NCBI GenBank assembly: GCA_026388715.1
Contig: JAPLJF010000021.1
Span: forward strand, 36,278-100,277
Source of the DNA: Deltaproteobacteria bacterium
GTDB lineage: Bacteria; Desulfobacterota; Desulfobulbia; Desulfobulbales; Desulfocapsaceae
Length of the DNA: 64,000 bases
Direction of reading: 5' to 3'
The notes below the pieces were generated by a model. The model had not been told where the DNA came from. It saw only the letters and a list, made by a program, of their open reading frames with translations, and made no database searches. The position numbers and the translations under genes are program-made. Of the stretch, positions 45,655 to 55,872 are shown one piece after another (the first letter of the stretch is position 1; every line of letters starts with the position of its first letter).

Positions 45655-47439
45655 ATGAAAACTTTTTTATTCCGTACAGCACTGGTACTGGGGGGCTTGT
45701 TATTTATTGTTTCCTCTTCTTGGGCCGCCGAGCGCGCCCTGTTGGCTAATCCTGACGGGCCGACACTGGCCGCGGCCAGCGCCAACGACCGGGCCATGGC
45801 CAACAAGTTGACGCGGCTGCGCACGAAAGCCAGGGAGAGCGGGAATGTGCGGCTGATTGTCGGTGTGCGTACGGCATTTGCTCCCGAAGGCAAACTTGCC
45901 GCGGTCGAAGCAGCGACGCAACGCCTCGACATCGGCAAGGCACAGGCCGCCGTCCTTCGCCGGTTGGCAGTTGTCCATGGCCGGGAGAAGAAGGTAAGCC
46001 GCTTTACAACCATTCCGTTCCTGGGGTTGGAAGTAAATGCTGCCGAGTTTGAGACGCTTGCCTCGGACAGCAATGTGCTCAGCATCGAGGAAGATGTTTT
46101 GAGGGCCCCGACACTGGAGGAAAGCAGCCCGTTGATTGGTGCAACATCGTCGTGGTCGGCAGGCTGCAATGGCTGCGGACAGGTCGTGGCGATACTGGAT
46201 ACCGGTGTCGACAAAACGCACCCCTTCCTGAGCGGTAAGGTGGTTTCCGAGGCCTGCTATTCAACCAATAACGTCAATTACAGCTCGAGTACACTGTGTC
46301 CGGGCGGAGCCACCGAATCGACTGCCAGCGGCTCAGGTATCAATTGTAATATAGAGGGCTGCGAACACGGCACGCATGTGGCCGGCATTGCTGCCGGCTC
46401 AAAGGATGATACTTTCTCCGGCGTGGCACGCGGCGCAAATCTGATCGCCATTCAGGTGTTTTCCCGTTTCGATTCGACCTACTATTGCGGTGGCATAGTG
46501 CCCTGTGTATTAAGCTTCGTCAGCGATCAGATCAAGGGCCTGGAGCGAGTGTACGACTTGCGTACCAGCTATAGCATTGCGGCAGTCAACATGAGCATGG
46601 GAGGCGGCCAGTATTTCGACCAGGCGATGTGCGATAATGACAATTCGGCGGTCAAGGCGGTGATCGACAATCTGCGTGCCGTTGGTGTCGCTACCGTTAT
46701 TTCTTCCGGCAACGACGCCTCTACGAATAGTTTGAGCGCACCTGGCTGCGTGTCGACTGCCGTCAGCGTCGGGTCCACCTGGGATGCCTCCGGCCTGTCG
46801 GCCACGTTTTCAATCTGCAGCGAGCCAAATTCCACGGTTGACAAGGTTGCCTGCTATTCCAACTCGGCGTCCTTTCTCAACCTGCTGGCCCCCGGCTCAG
46901 CAATCAACTCCTCCATTCCGGGTCCCGGATATGCCATTTTCCACGGCACATCAATGGCCGCGCCGCAGGTGACGGGTGCCTGGGCACTCCTCAAGCAGGC
47001 TGTGCCGCATATCTCGGTCAACAACGCACTCAATGCGCTGACGACTACCGGCGTTCCCGTGACTGACTACCGTTACCCCTTCATCGTCAAACCGCGTATC
47101 AATCTGGTTGCGGCGCTGGCGTCCATATCCCCTGGTCCGCCTTATACACTGACGGTAAATTCTTCGGGCGCCTATCACGTGGCGATTGGTTCCTTTCCGA
47201 CGGACTATGCCGGGACGACCAACTACAGCAAAACCGGCATTGCCGAGGGGACAACTATTACGCTCACCGCGCCCGTGACTTCTGAAAGTGCTACGTTCAG
47301 CAGTTGGAAATGTTGTGATTCGGCTTCAGGCGTCACCTGTACGGTGAATATGAATACGTCAAAAAGTGTGATGGCGATCTACAGCACACCATTTCCATGG
47401 CCGATGTTTGTGCCGGCTATCACAGGGGGAAAGAAATAG
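45655..47439 (+). CDS. secreted subtilisin-like serine protease
   Basis: A 594-residue protein with signal peptide (TALVLGGLLFIVSSSWAAE), an I9-type propeptide (about 60-145) and an S8 domain. The triad is Asp182 in AILDTGVDKTHP, His238 in CEHGTHVAG and Ser433 in HGTSMAAPQVTG. Many cysteines (for example CNGCG, CNIEGC, CGGIVPC) suggest disulfides in an extracytoplasmic place. The last 90 residues form a small beta repeat of the InlB/Bacterial_repeat kind (GITITLTAPVTS-like, CCDSASG). Its ends are flanked by cbiC 3'-end copies, so it may have been inserted as a unit. Confidence 0.9.
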   Translation: MKTFLFRTALVLGGLLFIVSSSWAAERALLANPDGPTLAAASANDRAMANKLTRLRTKARESGNVRLIVGVRTAFAPEGKLAAVEAATQRLDIGKAQAAVLRRLAVVHGREKKVSRFTTIPFLGLEVNAAEFETLASDSNVLSIEEDVLRAPTLEESSPLIGATSSWSAGCNGCGQVVAILDTGVDKTHPFLSGKVVSEACYSTNNVNYSSSTLCPGGATESTASGSGINCNIEGCEHGTHVAGIAAGSKDDTFSGVARGANLIAIQVFSRFDSTYYCGGIVPCVLSFVSDQIKGLERVYDLRTSYSIAAVNMSMGGGQYFDQAMCDNDNSAVKAVIDNLRAVGVATVISSGNDASTNSLSAPGCVSTAVSVGSTWDASGLSATFSICSEPNSTVDKVACYSNSASFLNLLAPGSAINSSIPGPGYAIFHGTSMAAPQVTGAWALLKQAVPHISVNNALNALTTTGVPVTDYRYPFIVKPRINLVAALASISPGPPYTLTVNSSGAYHVAIGSFPTDYAGTTNYSKTGIAEGTTITLTAPVTSESATFSSWKCCDSASGVTCTVNMNTSKSVMAIYSTPFPWPMFVPAITGGKK

Positions 47440-47477
47440 AAAAAAAGACAGACCATGTTTTTCCTGGTGGTTTCTCT

Positions 47478-47538
47478 ACTGTTGATACCTCAACAGTTGC
47501 CGCAGCCCTTGTCAATTCCTTGCTGCGGCTGGCCTGAA
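47478..47538 (+). repeat. duplicated cbiC 3' end with adjacent hairpin
   Basis: 47496-47538 matches 45498-45540, the last 43 bases of cbiC including the stop, at 39 of 43 positions, with the final 21 bases identical. It would encode STVAAALVNSLLRLA, still CbiC-like. A perfect hairpin ACTGTTGA-TACC-TCAACAGT (47478-47497) overlaps its left edge. Together this looks like the displaced end of cbiC after an insertion between cbiC and the CBS gene. Confidence 0.65.
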
Positions 47539-47549
47539 GATTGGGGCGG

Positions 47550-47999
47550 TTATCCTATCAGGGTTCTGATGATATCTTTTTTGCCGATGACTCCCACCAA
47601 TGTTTCTTTATTCACAACCGGCAGGGTGTGAACATTCTTTTCCGCCATGATGGTGGCAATTTCGTCTAAAGGCGTATCCTCGTTTACGGTAAGAGGGGAA
47701 CCGGTCAGGATATCTTTTACCTTGATGCCGGCCATCTTTTTCATCTCCTCGCCCATTTTATCCGGATTCTCAAGATAAAAGACGGAATCAAGGATGGTGA
47801 TAACGGTGGGAATGTGGACTTTTTTGGTCTGAAAAATCAGATCACTCTCAGTTACCACCCCGACAAGCTTTCCCGTGTCATCAATGACCGGCACCCCGCT
47901 TATCTGGTGGACGGCCAAAAGCCTGGCCAGCTCTTTTACGGTGGAGTCATCTGTTATGGTAATAACTTCACGGGTCATGATATCACGGGCAGTTAGCAT
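47550..47999 (-). CDS. CBS-domain pair protein
   Basis: A 149-residue protein made of two CBS domains, MLTARDIMTREVITITDDSTVKEL and VKDILTGSPLTVNEDTPLDEIATIM, which usually bind adenosyl ligands. No catalytic domain is attached. It overlaps nnrD by seven bases on the same strand, so the two are co-translated. Stand-alone CBS pairs often regulate enzymes or channels by adenylate binding; the target here is not visible. Confidence 0.88.
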   Translation of the reverse strand: MLTARDIMTREVITITDDSTVKELARLLAVHQISGVPVIDDTGKLVGVVTESDLIFQTKKVHIPTVITILDSVFYLENPDKMGEEMKKMAGIKVKDILTGSPLTVNEDTPLDEIATIMAEKNVHTLPVVNKETLVGVIGKKDIIRTLIG

Positions 48000-49609
48000 G
48001 AGATAGCTCCTTGTTTGTTTAATTGTTTGATGCTCCGGGGCAAGGTGTCGGCAAGTTCTGTCGCGCTGTAACCTGTGCCAATAATGTCCTGCAATAAATC
48101 TCCTGCCATTCCGTGTAGATAAACAGCGGCGCGGGCGGCCTCTTGCGGGCTAAGCCCTTGACAGATCAAAGACCCGATGATCCCGCTGAGCACATCTCCC
48201 GTTCCTCCTGTTGCCATTCCGGGATTACCGGTGGTGTTGATCCAGGCCTTACCCCCCTCTGAGACGATAACCGTGCCTGCGCCCTTGAGGATAACCGTGC
48301 ACTGTCCCGCTGACTGATCAAAGAGCAGACAGGCCTTTCTGGCGGCCTGAATCCTGTCTTCCTGGACCTTGGCAACGGAGATTCCCAGAATTCTCGCCAT
48401 CTCGCCGGGATGGGGGGTAAATATCCGGGGGCCGGGCGGGGACTGGAGCTGATTTTTGTAGCTTGCCAGGATGTTGAGGGCGTCGGCATCAATCACCATG
48501 GGCACCTTTACCGTATGATAGAGGTGGAGGACAAGCTGGGCCGTCTGTTCCGCCATGCCCAGCCCTGGGCCCAAGACAACAGCCTTTTTCCCGGACAGGT
48601 GCTGCTCAATAGTTGCGAGGTCCTCCATGCCGATTGTTGAGTTTGAGGCAGGAAGGGGAATGGTCATGGCCTCAACCAGCCGGGTCTCAAAGATGGCGTT
48701 GAGATTCTGGGGACAGCAGAGGCTGACCAGACCGCATCCACTGCGCAGAGCCCCTTTGACACTGAGGATAGCCGCCCCTGTCTTGCCGATGGATCCGGCC
48801 AGGACCAGAAGATGGCCGTTGCTTCCCTTGTGGGACGTGGTTGACCGTTTTATTTTGGCCAGTGAGCAGGCCGCTTTCCGGTTCGTCAGAGCTTCCTGCT
48901 CGATGGCAAGGGCGGCCAGAGCCGCAGGGGGGATGCCGATATCAATAACATGCAGCCTGCCGCAGACCTCCAGGCCGTACTCGAGCAACTGTCCCGGTTT
49001 GGCGCAGCCGTAGGTGGCGGTATGATCGGCAGGGATGCAGACGCCCTGAATCCTGCCGGTATCCGCGTGCAGGCCGGAGGGGATATCAACGGCAATCCGG
49101 GGGATGCCCGCACTCCATGCTTCGGTAGTGATGAGTCGGATCAGCTCTGCTACGTGGCCATCGATTGCTCTGGTCAGTCCGGTGCCAAACAGGGCATCAA
49201 TTATGGCATAGCAGGATTTACCTGTCGAAATCAGCTGCCGATACAGGGCGGGAAGGGTCTGGACGCGGGCCGCGGAGTCCAGCACATGCAGGGGAAGCGC
49301 CAGATTTTTGACAATGTGCAGATTGCCGGCGGCATCCCCTTGCAGTGTCTCCGGGGCCACCAGGAAGATAAAGACCGGCTTGCAGCCGCGCTGGTGGAGG
49401 TGACGCCCTATGACCAGACCATCGCCGCCATTATTGCCGGGACCGATCAGGATGAGGGCAAAGCTGTCGGCAGCCGGGCCCAGTTCCTTCTCCATCATCA
49501 AAACAGTGCCCAGGCCGGCATTTTCCATGAGAACCATGCCCGGGATGCCGTATTCTTCAATGGCAGACCGGTCGAGTTCCCGCATTTCACTGGCGTATGG
49601 AAGTTTCAT
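47993..49609 (-). CDS. nnrD: bifunctional NAD(P)H-hydrate epimerase/dehydratase
   Basis: A 538-residue repair enzyme for damaged nicotinamide cofactors. The N-terminal epimerase domain (about 1-220) starts LPYASEMRELDRSAIEEYGIPGMVLMENAG and has LIGPGNNGGDGLVIGRHL. The C-terminal dehydratase domain (about 250-535) holds VVLGPGLGMAEQTAQ and TGNPGMATGGTGDVLSGIIGSL, the ADP/ATP-dependent NAD(P)HX dehydratase motif. It is the usual YjeF-type fusion. It is followed by the CBS-domain gene with a seven-base overlap. Confidence 0.93.
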   Translation of the reverse strand: MKLPYASEMRELDRSAIEEYGIPGMVLMENAGLGTVLMMEKELGPAADSFALILIGPGNNGGDGLVIGRHLHQRGCKPVFIFLVAPETLQGDAAGNLHIVKNLALPLHVLDSAARVQTLPALYRQLISTGKSCYAIIDALFGTGLTRAIDGHVAELIRLITTEAWSAGIPRIAVDIPSGLHADTGRIQGVCIPADHTATYGCAKPGQLLEYGLEVCGRLHVIDIGIPPAALAALAIEQEALTNRKAACSLAKIKRSTTSHKGSNGHLLVLAGSIGKTGAAILSVKGALRSGCGLVSLCCPQNLNAIFETRLVEAMTIPLPASNSTIGMEDLATIEQHLSGKKAVVLGPGLGMAEQTAQLVLHLYHTVKVPMVIDADALNILASYKNQLQSPPGPRIFTPHPGEMARILGISVAKVQEDRIQAARKACLLFDQSAGQCTVILKGAGTVIVSEGGKAWINTTGNPGMATGGTGDVLSGIIGSLICQGLSPQEAARAAVYLHGMAGDLLQDIIGTGYSATELADTLPRSIKQLNKQGAISC

Positions 49610-49660
49610 TAATATGTTGCCTGTGATTTTGTACGGGCCCTGAGTTTTTTGCAGGGAGTC

Positions 49661-49993
49661 TCAAGAGAGATTCTTGAGGAAATAGATCACATTGTCGATG
49701 ACTTCCTGACGCTGGCTTTCCGCGTGTTTCAAGATGCCAAGGTAATAGCGGCCCAGTGAGAACACCAGGAGATCGTCGCCGGATTCCCGTTCAATACTGA
49801 GATGAATATAGCGCTTTCCGCCCATGTCGGCGGCAAGGGCATCGCATTGGGTTCCGCCGGCGGCGATGATCGGGCCGAGGCTGGCCGCATCTTCCATGTT
49901 CTGGCTGACTACCTGGCCATCACCTCGCACCAGGATGTAATGGGCAACACCATTGATCTGGTCTAATCGGTTAAAATCTTTGGCAGAGGCCAT
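49661..49993 (-). CDS. roadblock/LC7-like small protein
   Basis: A 110-residue protein with the alternating pattern of roadblock folds: VAHYILVRGDGQVV then KRYIHLSIERESGDDLLVFSLGRYYLGIL. Such proteins partner small GTPases or type IV pilus and gliding systems. Here it follows the 227-residue protein by four bases, and both seem to share this fold in part. The family assignment is tentative, from pattern rather than a strong motif. It ends about 50 bases before nnrD, on the same strand. Confidence 0.5.
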   Translation of the reverse strand: MASAKDFNRLDQINGVAHYILVRGDGQVVSQNMEDAASLGPIIAAGGTQCDALAADMGGKRYIHLSIERESGDDLLVFSLGRYYLGILKHAESQRQEVIDNVIYFLKNLS

Positions 49994-49997
49994 AATG

Positions 49998-50681
49998 CTA
50001 CTCCTGGGGAAAGAGGTTTTTTATATTGGCATGGAAGGCTTTGATGTCCTTGGTATCATCGATCTCTTTGTCTATCAGCGGAATCAGGTGTTTCAGGGTG
50101 TCCAGCGCCGGGGTGTGTTCTTGGCACCACCTGTTCACGATATCCTGAAAGACAGGAAGTGCCGCCGGGCCGATACAATTAGCGAGCTCATCCTGCAGAA
50201 TATTTAAAGGTTTGGCCAGAGGTGCTCCCGGGGACATCAGGACTTCCATATCGACCTGATGTCCTTTTTGGAAGGTGATCACGTCCTCGTCCATGTCTTC
50301 AGCAGGCGATTCAGCTTGATTGGCCTGGGTGTCATCGCTTTCCTGATTGCTGTTATTCAAGGCCATCTGCAAGGTCATCCGAATCATGCTGCTGGAGAGT
50401 TCGGGTGTATGCAGGAGAAAAAGCCAGTTTTGATCGGGGAGCAGACGGCCGGAGAGGATCATGGTGTCAAAGTTTACCTCGATCTGGGTGATATCACTCA
50501 ACTGCTCAGAGGCTATCGCCGCAATGCCTGCTATTTTTTTCCCTATTGCCAAGGGGTTGAAGCCGCTTGTTTCCTGATCAAGCTGCTTGGCAACAATTCC
50601 CGACCGAGAGGAAAAGATAAAAGCGCCATTGATCTCGGGCAGGCTGGTAAAAAGGTCTGAAAGAAAGATCTTATGATTCAT
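49998..50681 (-). CDS. hypothetical roadblock-like protein with C-terminal helical domain
   Basis: A 227-residue protein. The N-terminal part (about 1-110) reads like a roadblock domain (FTSLPEINGAFIFSSRSGIVAKQL, then MILSGRLLPDQNWLFLLHTPE). An acidic linker follows (about 112-140, rich in Asp, Glu and Gln). A C-terminal helical part (about 155-225) contains NCIGPAALPVFQDIVNRW, as in some two-domain signalling proteins. It is placed four bases before the small roadblock-like gene, so they likely work as a pair. No catalytic motif is seen. Confidence 0.5.
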   Translation of the reverse strand: MNHKIFLSDLFTSLPEINGAFIFSSRSGIVAKQLDQETSGFNPLAIGKKIAGIAAIASEQLSDITQIEVNFDTMILSGRLLPDQNWLFLLHTPELSSSMIRMTLQMALNNSNQESDDTQANQAESPAEDMDEDVITFQKGHQVDMEVLMSPGAPLAKPLNILQDELANCIGPAALPVFQDIVNRWCQEHTPALDTLKHLIPLIDKEIDDTKDIKAFHANIKNLFPQE

Positions 50682-50854
50682 GATGGGATTGCCTTTACGG
50701 GTGTTGAGCCATTCTCTTGTTAGTTGTCAGCGATCAGTTTCAGGTATTAAACTTTTTTCAGCTTATATGGCCTGCATCTCAGTGTCAAGTCTGTGCCCTC
50801 GACAAACAGGTGAAAGGCGATAATCAGCAGGCGATTCGTCAACAGTTCCTTCTG

Positions 50855-50897
50855 CCGTTTTGGTCATTCAGATGACTGTGTTATTGATTTATAGCGG
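50855..50897. repeat. second copy of the 43-bp hairpin repeat
   Basis: CCGTT...GTCAT-TCAG-ATGAC...AGCGG has the same length (43 bases) and layout as the repeat at 40509-40551. It differs at eight positions, of which a C-to-T/G-to-A pair keeps the stem. It overlaps the 3' end of the LptF gene (stop at 50881). It may be a small mobile or REP-like element. Confidence 0.6.
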
Positions 50898-52389
50898 CTC
50901 GGTTTGCATCCTCTTTTTCCAGAATAGCCTTGCAGGCAGTGCAGGGGGTAAAACCGGCCTGCAAGGCTATCTCCATATTCTTGAATTCAATGGTGCAGTG
51001 ACGACAGGAGTAGGACTCGCATCCCGGGAGATGACAGACCATGTCTTTCGCGTTTCCATGCACAGTCCCGGCAGTCAGGTGGCCAGGGCCAAGAAGCTCT
51101 TCCCGTGTTTGTTCATATCGCCGCATATTCAGTGCCGGTCCTGCAATTATTTTTTTAACCGGCAGGTGAATCCATACGCGTAATTTTTCCTTGATCGGGG
51201 GCAGCAGTTTGGCAATCAGGGCGATACAAGGGTTGCAGATTGTTTTGGGTATAAAAGGCCGCTCATTGGCGGTCTGGCGTAAAAGAAACAAAACAAAAAC
51301 AAGGAAGATGAAATTGGGAGCCCACATGGCAATCCCGACGGGAAGCGAAGAAGTCTCCGCCAGATTTTTCCCAACCGTGAACAGGATATAATAGAGGATA
51401 AAGCACCCCAGACCCAAAGGGAGGCCGATTGCGCTCTTGCCCGCTCGTGCCTGGAGTCCAAGGGGAAGGCCGAGCAGACTGAGGATAAAACAGCCCATCG
51501 GCAGGACCAGCCGTTTGTGATAGTGGATCAGCGCCTCCCGGCCCTCTTTGGTCGCCCTGCCAACCTGGGAGACTGTCTGTTGCAACTGCTGCATGGTCAT
51601 GGAGCTGATGGATAGCTGGGTGACATCTGTGCCGTCAATAATGCTGGGGATGTGCAGGGGGATGTTGATCTGGTACCGGTCAAAGGTGACGGTCTGGGCA
51701 TAAGTGCCATCAGGACGGTTGAGACTGCCGTTTTCCAGGATGATCGTCACCTGCATTTTTTTGGTGTCGCCAACCATGGAACCTGATCTCGCCATGGTAA
51801 TTGACGGAATTTTCTGATCCCGCATGTCGGAAACCCAGACGTTCTGCCATTGACCAGTCTTCTGGTCAATGGACTGGACATAGACGACCACATCGCCCAG
51901 GGCCTCGGTGAAGGCGTTTTCCTTGATCCCCTTGTCTATTTTTTCTTTTGCCAGTTGAAACATGAGCTGATTCATGGCGATCTCGCCGGCAGGAATCAGT
52001 TTTACCGAGAAATAGCCGGTGATAAGCGCAATAGCAAGAGATACCAGAATGACAGGGGGCAGGATGGTATAGATGCTGATGCCATTGGCCTTGAAGGCCA
52101 GGATCTCGGTGTCGCTGGAGAGTCGGCTGAAGGCGATGATCACTCCCATCATGGCGGCCATGGGCATGGAGTAGAGGAACATGTTGGGGAAGAGATAAGA
52201 AAAAAGACGGATAAAATCGGCAAATCCGATATTAAGTTCAAGGACTACATTAAGAAACGGGATCAGCTTGACCAGAAAGAAAACTGAGTTCAGGATGAGA
52301 AAACTTGCAAAAAACGGGGCAAGAATCTCGGAGGCCAGGTAGCTGTAAAGCAGCAGAGGCAATGGGGGCAGATGGAAAAAACGATTCAT
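50881..52389 (-). CDS. lptF: LPS-export permease LptF/LptG family with zinc-binding C-terminal tail
   Basis: A 502-residue membrane protein. The LptF/G fold occupies about residues 10-370: four or so helices at the N-terminus (FFASFLILNSVFFLVKLIPF), the periplasmic beta-jellyroll (about 115-275) and the returning helices (KRLVLPMGCFILSLLGLPLG). Unusually, residues 443-502 add six cysteines spaced as C452, C457, C462, C465, C483 and C486 (HLPGC, SCRHC, CTAC), much like the Ada-type zinc-binding domain. It moves LPS toward the outer membrane; the extra domain may sense methylation or metal. The operon partner LptG is not next to it. Confidence 0.85.
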   Translation of the reverse strand: MNRFFHLPPLPLLLYSYLASEILAPFFASFLILNSVFFLVKLIPFLNVVLELNIGFADFIRLFSYLFPNMFLYSMPMAAMMGVIIAFSRLSSDTEILAFKANGISIYTILPPVILVSLAIALITGYFSVKLIPAGEIAMNQLMFQLAKEKIDKGIKENAFTEALGDVVVYVQSIDQKTGQWQNVWVSDMRDQKIPSITMARSGSMVGDTKKMQVTIILENGSLNRPDGTYAQTVTFDRYQINIPLHIPSIIDGTDVTQLSISSMTMQQLQQTVSQVGRATKEGREALIHYHKRLVLPMGCFILSLLGLPLGLQARAGKSAIGLPLGLGCFILYYILFTVGKNLAETSSLPVGIAMWAPNFIFLVFVLFLLRQTANERPFIPKTICNPCIALIAKLLPPIKEKLRVWIHLPVKKIIAGPALNMRRYEQTREELLGPGHLTAGTVHGNAKDMVCHLPGCESYSCRHCTIEFKNMEIALQAGFTPCTACKAILEKEDANRAAINQ

Positions 52390-52498
52390 TGCTTGAGAAA
52401 TAAAGGTTTAAGTTTTAAGATTTACAATCTAAGTTGTTCCTGGAGAGCATCTTAACACTGAACAGATAAAACTTGAAACCTAAAAGTAACGCCCGCAT

Positions 52499-54510
<2,012 letters not shown>

Positions 54511-54514
<4 letters not shown>

Positions 54515-55182
54515 AAGGCGGATTCTGGTATAAAGTATCATTGAAGGTGGTCCCGTTTGTCTTTGTATGGCTGATCAGGATCTGGTTTGCTACCTGCCGG
54601 GTCGTGACCCATGGCCAGGAATACCGCCGGCAGGTTGATGCCCTTGGTGGTCCGGCAGTAGCGTCATTCTGGCACTATGCGATTCTGTTTCTTTTTTATT
54701 ATGTCCGCAACGAGAGGGCGGCGGTCATGGTCAGCGCCAGCCGGGATGGTGAATATATCGCCAAAGTGGCCGAGAAATTGGGGCATGTAACGGTGCGCGG
54801 TTCCCGCGGCAAGGGCGGCGGCGGGGCCATCAAGGGCCTGATCCGGGCCATGCGGTCGGGTCATCATGCGGCCCTGGTTGCCGACGGTTCGCAGGGGCCG
54901 GCCCGGGTGGCGCAGGCCGGTTCCGTTGTCCTGGCCTCGCATGTCGGCGCGCCGATCCTGCCCATGCTCTGGTCATGCAATCGCTACAAGCGGTTTGGCT
55001 CCTGGGATGGCACAGCCCTGCCGCTGCCTTTTTCCCGGATCGATTTCTTTTACGGTGAGCCCCTGCTGGTACCGTCAGACTTGAAGGAAGAACAGGTGGA
55101 GGAGTACCGTCTGGAGCTGGAAAAGCGGTTGAATGATCTGTATGCCCAGGCCTGGGCCTTGCAAGGGAAGGCGGAGCATTGA
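54511..55182 (+). CDS. DUF374 lysophospholipid acyltransferase-like protein
   Basis: A 223-residue protein of the LPLAT superfamily, DUF374 branch. It has the N-terminal helix [21 protein letters not shown], the segment [14 protein letters not shown] with its histidine, and [15 protein letters not shown] plus [19 protein letters not shown], typical of this group. Such proteins probably acylate lipid A or other lipid precursors at the inner membrane. It starts in the last codons of uvrB (overlap four bases). The C-terminus is polar. Confidence 0.85.
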
Positions 55183-55216
55183 GAAGGGCAGGGGGTGGAG
55201 TTTTTTGGATAATAGT

Positions 55217-55347
55217 GAGCCTGTTGCAAAAGTATAATGAGTGGTTCGACAGGTTCACCACGAACGGAAAAAGGCTAATAAATCCAATGAAGATACCGTT
55301 CACCCTGAGCTTGTCGAAGGGTATTACCGGAGTTTTGCAACAGGCTC
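55217..55347. mobile_element. 131-bp inverted-repeat element
   Basis: GAGCCTGTTGCAAAA (55217-55231) and TTTTGCAACAGGCTC (55333-55347) are perfect 15-bp terminal inverted repeats. Inside, GTTCGACAGGTTCACCACGAACGG-like and CCGTTCACCCTGAGCTTGTCGAA-like parts make a second nested dyad that occurs widely in bacterial intergenic DNA. It has no coding capacity and looks like a miniature element in the gap behind the DUF374 gene. Confidence 0.65.
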
Positions 55348-55388
55348 TATAGAGCCGGAATTTTCAAGAAAGTCCCCCCGCCCCTTGC

Positions 55389-55777
55389 GGGAGGGGGTCA
55401 GGGGGAGGGGGAATTGCCGGATTCAACTCAACTGGCAACTTCATCCACCCCGCAATTCCCACCATCAAGGTAGGGAATTGAGAAGATACAAAAGGCTGAA
55501 TACGATTTTTATTTCTATCTAAAAACAGCACTTGTCTTATGATGTAACTGCTGTTCCCCCTCATCCCCAACCCTTCCCCCTCAGGGAGAAAGCTGGGGTG
55601 AGGGGAAAAGTCTATCCACACAAAGAGTTATTGCAAAATTACTCAGTGTTGTCCGTTATAATATTGCGTTACTATTCTAAAAGTTCCCTCCCCCCTGGTG
55701 GGGGAGGGTTAGGGTGGGTGGGAAAGTTGCCAGATGAGACCATGTTGGCACTTTCACCCTCCCCCCAACCCCCTCCC
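55389..55777. repeat. array of G- and C-run repeats with quadruplex potential
   Basis: Several blocks of purine-rich runs occur: GGGAGGGGG-TCA-GGGGGAGGGGG (55389-55411), five runs of three to five G at 55700-55722, and a C-run block at 55757-55777 for the minus strand. A perfect hairpin CCCTCCCCC/GGGGGAGGG lies at 55686-55708. This 690-base gap (55183-55872) contains no gene I can support. Confidence 0.55.
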
Positions 55778-55872
55778 ATCAAGGGAGGGGGAGTTAATGC
55801 AAAAACCTGACGGACATTACTGGAAATTACTCTATTAACCTGCCGTTTTTATTTCCATCTGCGTGATCGCTG

